This document shows positions 10,637 to 22,949 of a DNA stretch of 64,000 nt, one piece after another (the stretch's first letter is position 1; each line of letters starts with the position of its first letter). The notes beneath the pieces were generated by a model that saw only the letters and a program-made list of their open reading frames with translations, did not search any database and was not told the origin of the DNA. A program made the position numbers and the translations under genes. This stretch comes from Costus lasius (Eukaryota > Streptophyta > Magnoliopsida > Zingiberales > Costaceae), in assembly GCA_027563935.2 (NCBI GenBank), contig JANVAS020000239.1, forward strand, positions 1,240,001 through 1,304,000, read 5' to 3'.

Positions 10637-12267
10637 ATCTTGCGAACTCGAACAGTGTTTTATGCTTTTATTGTATGCTCACATGCCATCTGAATTTTTT
10701 TGAAAAATTGCATATGCGCATGAATTTTTCTAAGTAAGAAAAATTGTAAGTTTTTCATTCCTAACATCTATTCGATCTTTTTGGTTTTTCACTTTCTTCA
10801 CATGGTGGGTTAGACCCATATGTGGGAGGATTAATTTCTCCCCACGCATATAGGATAGTCCTATTGTGTGGGACTTGTCAAAGATTATGGGCATATGATT
10901 GTCCTAATCTTGGCAGGTTAAGGATTGCAAGGGTAGACGGCTAGCGTGCTTGGAGCATGCATGCATCACTTATGGACTCCTAAGAGAAACGAAAAGTCCT
11001 AGATTTGCGAACGGACATTGAGGTTGAAAGACATGTTTTCTAAGAAACTAAAACTAAAGTTTTATGTTTTCTTGAGCATATAGAAAAGCATGAGATGATT
11101 GTACATCGTGTTGTGGTCATAGTCAAGCCCCTTGTATGCCTGTGATGTCTTTATGTGAGGCCTGCGTGCTGCTTTTTCTTTTTGTTTTGTAAACGCACAA
11201 AGAAGATTAGGGGCGCATCCCTCATGGAGCTTACATCTTGGCGCATCAACCATGATGGCGCATCTTGCTTGGTGGCGCAAGTAAGGACTTGGCCGAACCT
11301 AGGGTTCGAGTGCTATCCCTCTTGGCACAAGCATTATGGCGCTTCATGCATGGAGGAGCCATCAAGGTATTGGCCAAACCCTTGGGTCTGCATGCTATGC
11401 CGTGATATGGAGGACCTTGAAGCTGCACTTAAAGATAAAGCTTAGTGGCGGCTAGGTTAGGTCTATTTGGGGCTTGTCACCTATGTCAAGCATTGAACAT
11501 CCTTTGGCATGTGATGGTTCATTGCGTTGATTAGGCTATGACCACATCGCTTGTTTACTATTTTTCAATATTTGCTAAAGCATGCCTGGTTGTGTTTTAT
11601 CCTTTTGTTATCACTATAGGGTTGCATGCCTGTAATGTTAGACAAAAGATAAAACTAAGAGGATGAGACCTCAAAAACCCTCAAAATAATATCGAGTCTG
11701 TAGCCTTCTGACGCGTAGCCCTCGTCAAGCTATCGATCAGTGTTGTGCACTGTTTCCCACCCTAGTGGGGCACACCCACTTATCCTTAGAAGGTGTGTGG
11801 TGGCAATAGTTGCCTGAGTCCAGTTACAATCCTGAACGTGCCCTAGCAAGGAAGCTCGTTGGCCCTGGGCATAACGGTTAGGACATACTTTACTAGATTT
11901 CATATGTGGTGGCCACATGATGGAATTCTAGAGGCAGCCTCGAGAGGTTAGGGTTTTGTGTTGCTCTAGCCCTAGCTGGGCACGAAATGCTTGAACTGTC
12001 TTGAGAAGGGGAATTGCCCTGGCGGCAATCGACCGGCGTGCCTACCTTACGAAGCATGAGTCACTTTGTACATCTCATCCCACCCTAGTGGGACGCGAAG
12101 CCTCGTGTGGAATAGGGATCCCATCTCACTAGGAAATCTCAGATTTTCGGATTGACTTTATGGGTTGTCAATTCGATTAAAATAGTGGGAGCCACGATCA
12201 TTTAATGCAAGTCCAAATTAAATGATTTGAAGTAGTACTAATCTGCTATCTTGCTTGTTGTAGATCA
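10637..12267 (+). other. Element C: untranslated leader
   Basis: About 1.6 kb without a convincing gene between the PBS and gag. Its last part (about 11700-12250) aligns with the leaders of D and G, including the CCCATCTCACT block and the branched structure. Around 11210-11400 there are several dispersed TGGCGCA repeats. Nothing else recognised. Confidence 0.7.
12125..12189 (+). promoter_or_regulatory. Conserved branched RNA structure in copia leader (element C copy)
   Basis: Outer stem CTCACT/AGTGGG, hairpin 1 GGAAATC-TCA-GATTTTC (12132-12148) and hairpin 2 ATTGAC/GTCAAT. The stem sequences differ from those in A, D, G and J, yet pairing, 3-nt loop and CGG spacer are kept, which supports a selected structure. 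Confidence 0.55.
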
Positions 12268-12363
12268 ATGGTTACGAACAATAGCGGTTTGTCACTGCGA
12301 TCCCCTCTTGACAAGGATAAGTTGGTTGGATCCAACTTCATGGACTGGTATTAGAACTTGAGG
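12268..12363 (+). pseudogene. Element C: start of gag, cut by element D
   Basis: ATG at 12268 opens a frame resembling the gag N-terminus of A and J (SLRSPLDKDKLVGSNFMDWY). A stop codon (TAG) follows the conserved FMDWY motif. D then interrupts it at 12364. The rest of C gag-pol is expected right of the window. The start lies a few codons upstream of the equivalent ATG in A and J. Confidence 0.7.
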
Positions 12364-13997
12364 TGTTGGGGTATGCCCTTAAGGCTAATGTTTGAGGCCT
12401 TGGGTTATTATCAGTATCATGTATAAACTATGTATATGTTTTTAAAGGCAATTGTTGTTATTCAGATTGTTGCATTATCTGCTGCTATATATATACTTCT
12501 GAGTAATGTCTCAATGATGTTCAGCTGTGCTGACATTCAGAGATGTCCTTAGTCGAGATATCTTGGTGAACATGAGATAGCCTTGATATGATGGAGACTA
12601 ATATGTGTTCTAATCTTGTAGGATGCTTCGAGCATGGAATAAGATTTAGACACATAGGTGCATTGGATGTACTGGACTGACCCTACTTAGGATATTCAAT
12701 TGTTTGTCACAATGTGAATAAATCCTTATAAGCAAGCAAGTGGTATATTCCCTCTGACTTGAGATCACTTGTGTTTCTAAGTGATGATTGGCATTGTCTT
12801 GAGGTACTTCAATATCATTTGAAAGATAATGGTTAAGGATTATCTTGGATAGTGGGCATGAGTCATGTCAGGACACTGGTGATAGATAAAGGATTGCCTC
12901 TCCTAGTTGGAGTGTGATGTTCTACTGGGGCCCCCTCCGGATGAGATGGTTGAGAAAGTGTATGGCCATACCCAGATGACTATGTTCATCTGATCTAACC
13001 ATTCTCATCGTGTTGGAATTACAGGCTTGACAGGCTTGTCCAACGAGAACATCCAGTGTCAAAGGGAACATGTATACTGAGTGAATTGGATTCACACTTG
13101 TGCTATGGTTTGGGAGTAGTCTTGGAAGACTCTTTCCTTCATATCGGGAGACAGTGATGTGTTGCTAGATACCCCTCTCTGATCGTGATAACATATGTTA
13201 TCGTTACCGACAATGAAGGAAACCCTTAGGGTCGCACAATTTGATGATATGGCTTACTTATGTCAGATCGTGTGGACTGGAATTATTCTAGTTCAGTTTA
13301 AAGCAATTTAAACTCTGATTGGAAGTGAGATCTAGTCTGATCATATTTGATTGATTAGGGCATATGATCGGTAAGCTTCGATCGGGAGAATTGATGCTTG
13401 ATCGTAGAGATCAGAAGGTTCAATGAGATGTGTGGTTAGATCTTGAACCATGAGGTTCAGAGAGATCAAGACCATGGCTGGTTTGATTTGGTTCTTGAAC
13501 CAAATGAAATAGAACCGGTTCACTTATGTGAACGCATGGTTCAAAGGGGAGAGGAGTTTTCGATGGCTTCATGGGGAGTTATGCACTTACTATATTTGGA
13601 AGCCGTTTTTCTTTTTGCAACTCTCTCCCACGTTTTCGAACGCCTAACGCCTCTCGCCCCTTTCTCCTCTCGTGCGTGGTTCGTCTTCACGGAGAGTGAA
13701 AAGGAGTTCGGCCAGCAGGAAGGAACACATCTCATCACACGATCAAAGACTCCTTAGTGTCTTTGCTAGCACAAAGAGCACAAGGAAGAAGGCAACATCA
13801 TCTTTTGTGTGATACCTTTGGAGAAGGGGCACTCGCCTCTTTCATCTTCTAAGCCGCCACTCAAAGCATGGCAATGGTAATGTTCTAACCTATCTTTTCG
13901 AGGTTGATCATATGTTTAAGTCAAGCGATTTTGAAACCTAGCATTTCCGCTGCTGCACACTCTAGATGCGCATGTGACCTAGGTTTACCTCCTTTCA
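12364..13997 (+). mobile_element. Element D: 5' LTR (Ty1/copia), 1634 bp
   Basis: Starts TGTTGGGGTATGCCC and ends CTTTCA before the PBS. The 3' partner is 19757-20165 continued at 30980-31410 across gypsy E. About 13 differences were seen over the roughly 840 bp shared, so D is older than E. It contains the palindrome GATAACATATGTTATC at 13187-13202. The 5 bp upstream (TGAGG, 12359-12363) are the presumed target site in C gag. Confidence 0.92.
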
Positions 13998-13999
13998 AT

Positions 14000-14011
14000 T
14001 GGTATCAGAGC
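14000..14011 (+). other. Element D: primer binding site (initiator tRNA-Met)
   Basis: TGGTATCAGAGC, a full 12-base match to the expected primer complement, two bases after the LTR end. Confidence 0.88.
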
Positions 14012-15848
14012 ATGGTTTTTGACTTGATACATATGATTGCTATCTTGTGATCCATGTTTATTTTATGCTTTTGGTAGATCTACTAGATGCGCATGCTTTT
14101 GTTATCATGAGAAAATACATGCTATGTGTTCATACCAAATGTTAGATCTACATGTATTTTTCATTCAAGCTTATGCATGTGATCTTTACTTGCGCTTGTC
14201 ATAGAAGTTTTCAATCAAAACATCATCATGCGCGACCCTCACCTAGATCTATCTAAGCGCCTACTTCAAAGACTTAGACGGGTTAACAATGTTGAAGTCG
14301 TCAGTCAAGTCTGGACCCAATAGCCTAATCAGACCATCTGACAGCCTAGATGGGTCGGCCGGATAGCACCTGTGCGCAAGCAATACAGGTGGCTATAGGC
14401 CTACTGCGGAAGGGCGTGTAGCGATGTCTGATTGAGGCACCTAGTGAACGATCATGATTAAGGCACGGGGTCACACCCGTTTGCCAGAAATCATGTGGGA
14501 CGTTCAGCCCTTAAGGCATGCATAGTTGACCATGTGGTCAACGCAAGTCGGTCATGACTGGGTGCATGCAAGGGCAGTGGGTCTGACTTGGTCTAACGAG
14601 TGGATACCTGTTAATGGACCGTTGTAAGGTAGTAGGGTACATAAGGAAATAAAATTGATGCCATGGGTTTTTTTTTTCAAAAATTTTATTTCTATTTGGA
14701 TCACATGTTTGCATGTTTAACATGTTGAATGGGTGTTTATTTAATCTTATGTGGGCTGCCCTTATTTTGTGTGCTGTGCTGGGGCCTGCGTGCCTGGAAT
14801 TAAATATAAATTTTGTTGTGATCTGCGAATCACGCTTTATTTTATGAAAATGTATAATTGACCTGCGTGTCAAACCATGTCTAGATAGATTAAAATGTAA
14901 TTTGATCAGACATGAGCACATGAGCACACAAGGCAGAGGCGCTTGCAGTCAGTGGCTTCACCAGGTGGGAGGTCTAGAGTTTGACTCTAGAGCAGGCGCA
15001 TACTGCCTGGAGGGCATTTGGGCCCGAGCTGGGCCACATGAAGTACAAGAGTCCCATAAAGAGCTCAAGTGAAGACTTTTGTGAAACTAGGGTTTTACTT
15101 AGGCTTTTATGGGCGTTTACCACATAAGATAATGGTGCTTTCATTTACTATTTTAAGTAATATTAGCACAAGCATGTTTTATTCTTCTGCTATCACTGTA
15201 GAATTTGCATGATAGTAAGAAGATAAAAAAAGACCGATAAAATCCAACGTTAATATCAAGCTCGATTGCCTTCTGACGCGAAACCTCACTGTTCTGACTA
15301 TCGTTGGGGCCGTGTTGTACCCACTTAGTGGGCACGCCCAGCTATCTTCAGACGGTGCGTGATTACACCTACATGCTACAGAGAAGGGATTTATCGCTTC
15401 TCGTTGCTCAGCATAGCACGTGGTGGTTCAGGAAGTAGGTCAGGTCAGCTTGACCATATAGGCTACATATTGAGCATATGATAGTTATATGGAGGCAGCC
15501 ATCTGAGGAATCAGAGACTGTGTTGTACCAACTCAGTTGGCACAGTCTTCTGGATTGCCTAGATGAAGGGGAATCGCACGGGTTGGCGATTGGCATGGAT
15601 AGCCTACCAGTGACTAGTGCTTGAACTCTCTGTGTATCTTATCTCGCCTGAGCGGGACGCGGAGATCAAGTATGAAATCTGGATCCCATCTCACTAAAAG
15701 AGTTTCACTCTTTCGGGCTGTTTTATTAGATTTTTCAGTCAGATAAAATAGTGAGAAAAGAATCATTCTTAAGTCCTGGATTGATTCTAACATGCATACT
15801 GACCTTGTTGTTCTTGCTATGTTGTAGATTCCTGCAGCAACGAACACC
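14012..15848 (+). other. Element D: untranslated leader
   Basis: About 1.8 kb between PBS and gag with no convincing gene; it aligns with the leaders of A, G and J. In-frame TAG at 15825-15827 lies just before the gag frame. The sequence TTGTTGTAG there looks like a plant 3' splice site, but splicing is not shown. Confidence 0.75.
15690..15755 (+). promoter_or_regulatory. Conserved branched RNA structure in copia leader (element D copy)
   Basis: Outer stem CTCACT (15690-15695) with AGTGAG (15750-15755), hairpin 1 AAAGAGT-TTC-ACTCTTT (15697-15713), hairpin 2 GGCTG (15716-15720) with CAGTC (15736-15740). It lies about 95 nt before the gag frame. Confidence 0.55.
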
Positions 15849-18800
15849 ACAGGGCTCAATTTGCGATCCATATTGGAAAAGGAGAAGTTTGCTGGGCCAA
15901 ACTTCTCAGACTGGTACAGACAGCTTAAGATTGTACTTAAAGCTGAGAGGAAACTGTATGTCCTTGAGTCGGCAATACCGGCTCAACCCGCTGCGAACGC
16001 TGCAAGGGCGGTTCGGGATGCTTATGAGAAGCACGTCAGTGATAGTACTGATGTCACTTGCCTTATGCTTGCGTCAATGACGCCCGAGCTTCAGCGTCAG
16101 CATGAGGATTTGTCTGCTATTGATATTATAGCAAATCTCAAAATGCTGTATGCTGCACAGGCAAGGACTGAACGCTATAACTTGACAAAACTTTTCTTTC
16201 ATAGCAAACTGACTGAAGGGAGTCCAGTGGGAGCTCACGTACTCAAGATGATTGGGTACAAAGAAGCTCTAGAGAAACTGGGACATACCATCAATCAAGA
16301 ACTTGTTGTAGATATTATTTTGCAGTCTCTCCCGGCTTCTTTCGATCCGTTCATCATTAATTTTAATATGAACAAAATCGACTGCACTCCGGCAGAGTTA
16401 CTGAACATGCTCTGTACTACAAAGCAGACACTTCAGAAGGGAAAGCCTTCATCCTCTGTCTTAATGATTCCTTCAAGGAATAAGAAGAAGGGGAAGAAGG
16501 GCAAAACCCCTATCAAGAGCTACAACAAGGCTTTGAAACAAAAGGTGAAGCGGTCAAAGGACAACAGATGTTTCCATTGTGGCCAGCTAGGTCACTGGAA
16601 GAAGGACTGTAGAGCGCTCCAAGGAGAGAAGAAGGGAAGCAAGCCTTTCACTTCTGGCTCAGGTATTTACGTGACTGAAGTCATGGTAGCTTCTTCTATT
16701 TCATGGGTGTTGGACACTGCATGTGGAGTTCACATTTGTTCAAATGTTCAGGAACTCAAGAGAAGAAGACAGGTGGGACAGCATGAGGTGGACCTACGAG
16801 TTGGAAACGGGGCACGGGTTGCTGCTGTTGCTGTAGGGGAATATAACATCTCTTTACCATCTGGTTTTGTATTAGAACTTGACAATTGTTATTTTGTACC
16901 AAGCATAACTAAGAATATTATCTCTATTCCTGCTCTTGTCAGGAAAGGTTTTTCTTTTGAAAGCAAAACTTCACAGTGTTGTATTTCATATGATAATATT
17001 GTTTATGCAACTGGGTCGATTAACAATGGGTTATACATGTTGGACATGGAATGTTCTGTACAACAAATTGATAACAAGAAAGCCAAGTATGCTGATGATA
17101 GCACCTTATTATGGCATAGTCGTTTAGGCCACATTAACAAGAAGCGCATTAAGCGGTTGCATGATCGTGGACTGCTGGGATCATTCTCCTATGAGGAGTT
17201 TGATACATGCAAAGCTTGTTTAATGGGTAAAATGACGAAGACTCCTTTTACTAATAAAGGTGAAAGGGCTTCAGGTTTACTTGACCTTATTCACAGTGAT
17301 GTGTGTGGGCCGTTTAGTAAACATGCCAGAGGTGGCTATTCATACTTCATTACTTTTACTGATGATTTCAGTGGGTATGGTTATGTCTATCTAATGAGAC
17401 ATAAGAGTGAATCTTTTGACAAGTTCAAAGAATTCAAAAACGAAGTACAGAATCAGTTAGGCCGTAATATCAAGGCACTTCGTTCAGATCGAGGTGGAGA
17501 ATACTTGAGTCGTGAGTTTACTGACTATCTAAAGGAGTGTGGGATTATCTCACAGCTCACTCCACCAGGAACACCGCAATGGAATGGTGTGTCCGAAAGG
17601 AGAAATAGATCCTTATTGGATATGGTTCGTTCTATGATGAGTCAGGCTACTCTACCTTACTCCTTTTGGGGATTTGCACTGGAAACAGCTGCAAAGGTGC
17701 TAAACCGAATGCCATCCAAGGCCGTTTCAAGGACACCATATGAGTTATGGTATGGGAAACAGCTGAGCTTGACATTTATTAAAATCTGGTGTTGCGAGGC
17801 TTATGTCAAAAAGCTCGCCTCTGGGAAACTGGAGAGCAGATCAAATAAATGTATGTTTGTCGGTTACCCTAAAGAAACTAAGGGTAATTATTTCTATGAT
17901 CCCAAGGAGAACAAAGTATTTGTTGCTCGAACGGCTATTTTTCTTGAGAAGGAATTTCTTCTGCAAGAGGCAAGTGGGAGAGAAATAAAGGTGGATGAAA
18001 TTCCAGAAGTGGGACAAAGTAGTCAAGCTCAGTTGGATGAGCCTGAGCAAATAGATCAGGTTGATCTTTAACCTGAGGCTCAGATGTCACGGGAACCGCG
18101 TAGATCGGGAAGGATCCGTCGTCAGCCTGAGCGCTATGACGGAGTCTACATCATTAATGATGAACCCCTCACTTATGCGGATGCGGTCAGTGGACCGGAA
18201 TCAGCAAGATGGCTTGAAGCTATGCGAGCCGAGATGGACTCCATGTTAGACAACCAAGTCTGGGATTTGGTTGATCCGCCTCCGGGAGTAATCCCTATAG
18301 GCTGTAAGTGGATCTTCAAAAAGAAGAAAGACATGGATGGTAACGTGGTTACCTATAAGGGCAGGCTAGTTGTGAAAGGTTTCAAACAAATCTACGGGAT
18401 AGATTATGATGAAACTTTCTCTCCTGTAGCCATGTTCAAGTCCATTCGAATTATTCTCGCGATAGCAGCATATTATGATTATGAGATCTGGCAAATGGAT
18501 GTGAAGACCGCTTTCCTTAATGGAAAACTGGAAGAGGATGTGTATATGACACAGCCTGAAGGTTTCATCAATCCATCAGAACGTCATAAGATATGCAAAT
18601 TAAAGAAGTCCATTTATGGACTAAAACAAGCATCGAGAAGCTGGAATTTTCATTTTGATGAATCAGTTTGTGAATTTGGTTTCATCAAAAATGAAGATGA
18701 CCCGTGTGTATATAAAAGGTTTAGTGGGAGCGTGATTACTTTCCTAGTCCTCTACGTCGATGATATTTTAATCATTGGAAACGATATTCCTGAACTACAT

Positions 18801-19736
18801 GCAGTTAAGGCATGGTTAAGAAAATGTTTCCAGATGAAAGATTTAGGAGAAGCAGCCTATGTATTAGGTGTGGAGATCTATAGAGATAGATCTAATAGGC
18901 TTCTCATGCTGTGCCAGAGTACTTACATCGATAAGGTCCTAGAGAGATTCCATTTAGAAAATTCTAAAAGAGGATATCTTCTAGTCAAACATGGTCTGAA
19001 TCTTTCAAAGAGCCAGTGTCCTCAAACACAATCTGAGAAAGATGAGATGGACAATACGCCTTATGCTTCGGCTATTGGGTCCATCATGTATGCGATGTTA
19101 TGTACTCGCCCAGACGTCGCTTACGGGTTAAGCATGACCAGTCGGTTCCAAAGTAATCTAGGGAAGGCACACTGGATTGCAGTCAAGAATATTTTGAAAT
19201 ATCTTCGGAGAACCAAAGATATGTTCTTGATTTATGGAGGTCAGGAAGAACTCAGTATTGAAGGATATACTGACGCTTCGTTCCAATCTGACCAAGATGA
19301 TTTCCGATCGCAATCAGGCTATGTTTTTAGCTTGAATGGAGGAGCAGTGGTGTGGAAGAGTTTCAAACAATCAATTGTTGCTGATTCCACAACAGAAGCC
19401 GAGTATGTTGCAGCCTCAGAAGCATCAAAGGAGGCAGTATGGATTCGTAAGTTCATTCAAGAACTTGGTGTTGTTCCTTCAAGTGCAGATCCATTGGTTA
19501 TCTTCTGTGATAACACTGGAGCGATTGCACAAGCAAAGGAACCACGGTCACACCAGAAGTCCAAGCACATACAGAGAAGGTTTCATTTGATCCGTGAGAT
19601 CATAGATCGAGGAGAGATCAAGATCTGCAAGGTACATACAGATGACAATCTAGCTGACCCGCTTACAAAGCCTCTGGCGCAGCAGAAGCATGAGAAGCAC
19701 TGTAATAATATGGGTTTGAGATTTCTCAACCATTAG
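15849..19736 (+). pseudogene. Element D: Ty1/copia gag-pol polyprotein with one stop and no ATG
   Basis: One frame of about 1295 codons. Order: gag; zinc knuckle at 16569-16610 (CFHCGQLGHWKKDC); protease with DTACG (Asp at 16713); HHCC; integrase with Asp near 17297, Asp at 17487 and Glu at 17595, giving D-X35-E; connecting region; reverse transcriptase with YVDD at 18754-18765; RNase H ending NMGLRFLNH at 19736. Two defects are visible. The codon aligned with the ATG of A and J (15849-15851) is ACA and no other ATG opens gag early. A TAA at 18069-18071 replaces the CAA found in A, just before the RT part. Otherwise the frame is open, so inactivation is recent. The copia lineage is not assigned; LTR length would suit an Angela/TAR-like group but this is a guess. 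Confidence 0.92.
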
Positions 19737-19739
19737 TTT

Positions 19740-19756
19740 AAGTGCAAGTGGGAGAT
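19740..19756 (+). other. Element D: polypurine tract
   Basis: AAGTGCAAGTGGGAGAT directly before the 3' LTR start at 19757. Confidence 0.85.
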
Positions 19757-20165
19757 TGTTGGGGTATGCCCGTATGGCTAATGTTTGAGGCCTTGGGTTA
19801 TTATCAGTATCATGTATAAACTATGTATATGTTTTTAAAGGCAATTGTTGTTATTCAGATTGTTGCATTATCTGCTGCTATATGTATACTTCTGAGTAAT
19901 GTCTCAATGATGTTCAGCTGTGCTGACATTCAGAGATGTCCTTAGTCGAGATATCTTGGTGAACATGAGACAGCCTTGATATGATGGAGACTAATATGTG
20001 TTCTAATCTTGTAGGATGCTTCGAGCATGGAATAAAATTTAGACACATAGGTGCATTGGATGTACTGGACTGACCCTACTTAGGATATTCAATTGTTTGT
20101 CACAATGTGAATAAATCCTTATAAGCAAGCAAGTGGTATATTCCCTCTGACTTGAGATCACTTGT
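19757..20165 (+). mobile_element. Element D: 3' LTR, left part
   Basis: 409 bp equal in length to 12364-12772 of the 5' LTR. It is interrupted by gypsy E. The last five bases, CTTGT (20161-20165), are duplicated at 30975-30979. Confidence 0.92.
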
Positions 20166-20167
20166 TG

Positions 20168-20185
20168 TAAGATCCAAGGATCTTA
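20168..20185 (+). repeat. Inverted repeat at the start of LTR E
   Basis: TAAGATCC-AA-GGATCTTA, perfect 8-bp arms with a 2-bp spacer, directly after the TG of the LTR. The same arms occur at 27970, 32480 and 40226. Confidence 0.85.
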
Positions 20186-21991
20186 AGTTCTGGTAAGCAT
20201 TAATTTTGACTTAAATAAAATTATTGACTGAGTTATTATTCCTGAGTATTGATTGTTAATTTATGATAAATTAATTAGAGATTTTGATTATCAATTTATA
20301 GTTAATTAACTGGTTTATTGATTGTTAATTTATTGTAAATTAATTAGAGATTAATGGTGGTTAATCTATTTGATTATTGATTGATAATTTAGAATAAATT
20401 AATTAGACCTTATTGGTTAATTAATTATACTCTATTGGATAATTAAATCCTTATTGGATGTTAGTTAAATCCTTAATGGATTTTCGTTAAGTGATTGGTT
20501 AATGGTTAAGTTAATTAAATAATTAGTCATTTATGAGATATTGGGTTATTGGGTTTAAATTTGAATTAGTGGAATATAAGAGGTAATTAAGTCCTAATCG
20601 GATTAACCATAATTTGAATTATGGTTAACGGGTTAAAGAACTTGAAAACCGAAATTGTAAAAGGGAATTTCGGCTAGGGTAGTTTGTTTTGGCGAAATTC
20701 TAGCTTGGAAGAACCCTAGGCGACGGCTTGAAGGGAGAAGGCGATTCTTGGAAGCTTGGAGGCGATTTTTTTCTTCCTTTTGGCGAAATTCTTTGAGGTG
20801 AAACTTCCTTGGTGAATTCTTGAAGATTTCTTGGGTGACTTAGGGGCTTTAGGCGATTTTGTTGTGGAGTTTTCTTCCTTGAATTCTCGGTTTTAGAGGT
20901 GAGTGGAATGTCTTGTTTGATCTATCCATTTAGTTGTGCTTATGTTAAATAATACACTTGAATTCTTGGAAAATTTCCATGTTAAAACCGAAATTATGCA
21001 AAGTATATTTAAGGTATGAAAACCGAATTTAGAATATTTGTTCATAAGATTCTTGTTTACTAAGGTTTAATTTAAGTTGGAAATTTAGAGTATTTTCCTT
21101 GAAACCGAATTCAAAATATTCTTGTTCTTCATGAAAACCGAAATTTTTGTAAAGGTGTATATCTCATGAAAACAAAAAAATTGTGGCATGAAATTTAAGG
21201 TATTTTTATAGGGGTTTTTGGTAGCTTTAGATCATTGAATTTTGAGCATGAATTTCTTGTTGATTAGATATTTTATAAAGAATTTTGGGTAATATTAAGC
21301 CAATGATTGTTGTAGCCGAAACCTTGTTAATTGTATTTAAACCGAAATTTGATGATTTTAGTTAACATGTTTACATGTTTACATGATTTAAATTTTAAGT
21401 TGATTTTATGGATGCTTGATACATGATATATATATGGTTATGTATTTATGCAATGTTGAGAAATTGTTTGGAAAATTTGGGTGATAACATAGTAAGTTTT
21501 GATTGAACTAATCAGCATGAAATCTAAGGACCACACCATATTATATGATTGTTAATATTATGTAATTATGTGATTGTTAAATATTAAGTGTTTATGTGAC
21601 CTTTGGAATTTTATGTTGATCATTATGTGATTATGTGAAATATGAATATTATGGATTATGTGAATTTGGAAAATTAGGTGGTTATGTGATGGTTAGGACT
21701 AAGGCTAGGTGTAACTATGAACTCAAGGGGATAGTCCTTATGTGATATGTTAAGGGTTTGAATTTCAACCCGGTATTGTGATATGTGAGGGGGGTTGATG
21801 ATCAGCCTGCCTATTATGATTATTGTGATGGGGGCTGAAATTCAGCCTGTCCGATGTGATTTTTGTGATGGCTATCCTAGAGTTAAGTTGACACTTAGGA
21901 GTCCACCTTTGTGAAATATGTCCACCTATGTGAAATTATGAAATAAGATATGTGTGTTGTCCAGTAGGAACCTTTTGGGAGAACGGGTTTT

Positions 21992-22275
21992 GACCCAAAG
22001 TGCTATGTCTTGGTCGGACAGGGGCCACCTCTTGATGTCATTACTCTTTTATGTGTTGGGAATGATATAAGACCCAAAGTGCCATGTCTTGGTCAGACAG
22101 GGGCCACCTCTTGATGTCATCATTCTCGTTTTATGTTATGGCGTGATAGACCAGCGTGCCACGTCGTGACCTGACGGGGGCCACCTCCTGATTCTATTCT
22201 CGTTTTGTGATATGGCGTGATAGACCAGCGTGCCACGTCATGACCTGGCGGGGGCCACCTCCTGATTCTATTCAC
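21992..22275 (+). repeat. Four-unit tandem array in LTR E
   Basis: Units start at 21992, 22071, 22149 and 22223 (74-79 bp each), each with a GACC..AGTGCCAYGTC core and GGGGCCACCTC. LTRs of F have three units (34279, 34358, 34432). Confidence 0.82.
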
Positions 22276-22949
22276 TATCCATGATTATGTGTTGCATGCG
22301 GCTCCCAGTGCTTTGGCCAAGCCGGGTTAGACCATATTGGTCACTACTGAATATGCTGGACAACTAGGTTAAATATGTGTTGGTGTGTTTAGTTGGTTTA
22401 GAATATGTGTGTTCGGTTGGTTTAGAGTATAACTCTAGAACCTGAGGTTATTATATGTTGGTGTGTATATTTTTGACTGTTTATATGACTTTTGCATTGA
22501 ATTTGTTATTATGTGTTGACATGATATCCTGTTAAAGATCTTTAAAATAATCTGCATATGTTTTTGAGAGTATGTTATGGATGGTCAATTAGACTATCCA
22601 CTCACTGGGCTGTGTAGCTCACCCCTCATTATTTTCAGGTGTAGAGCAGGGGCGCAGTTAGCATTATATGGATACTGTGAATTATGCTTAATGTGTTTAT
22701 GCTTATGATGCCGGTTGTGGCTAAACCTTATGATTTACATGAACTATGTGAACCATGTGATGTGAACAGTGTGAACTATGTGAATTTGTGTTGCCAGACT
22801 GTGGCAGTTAAATGATTTTGACTTTTGTGTCACCGCGGGCTTCAGCCTGGTTTCGGTGTTTGGTATTAGTTTATAAAATCGATTTTGTGGATTTGTTTTG
22901 AAATTGGAGTTGATGTGTATTTTTGGCAATCGGTTTTGATACAACTGTA

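Noticed and set aside
12768..12790. ATCACTT/AAGTGAT hairpin in LTR D
   Set aside because: The pairing is broken in A, G and J (AAATGAT), without compensation.
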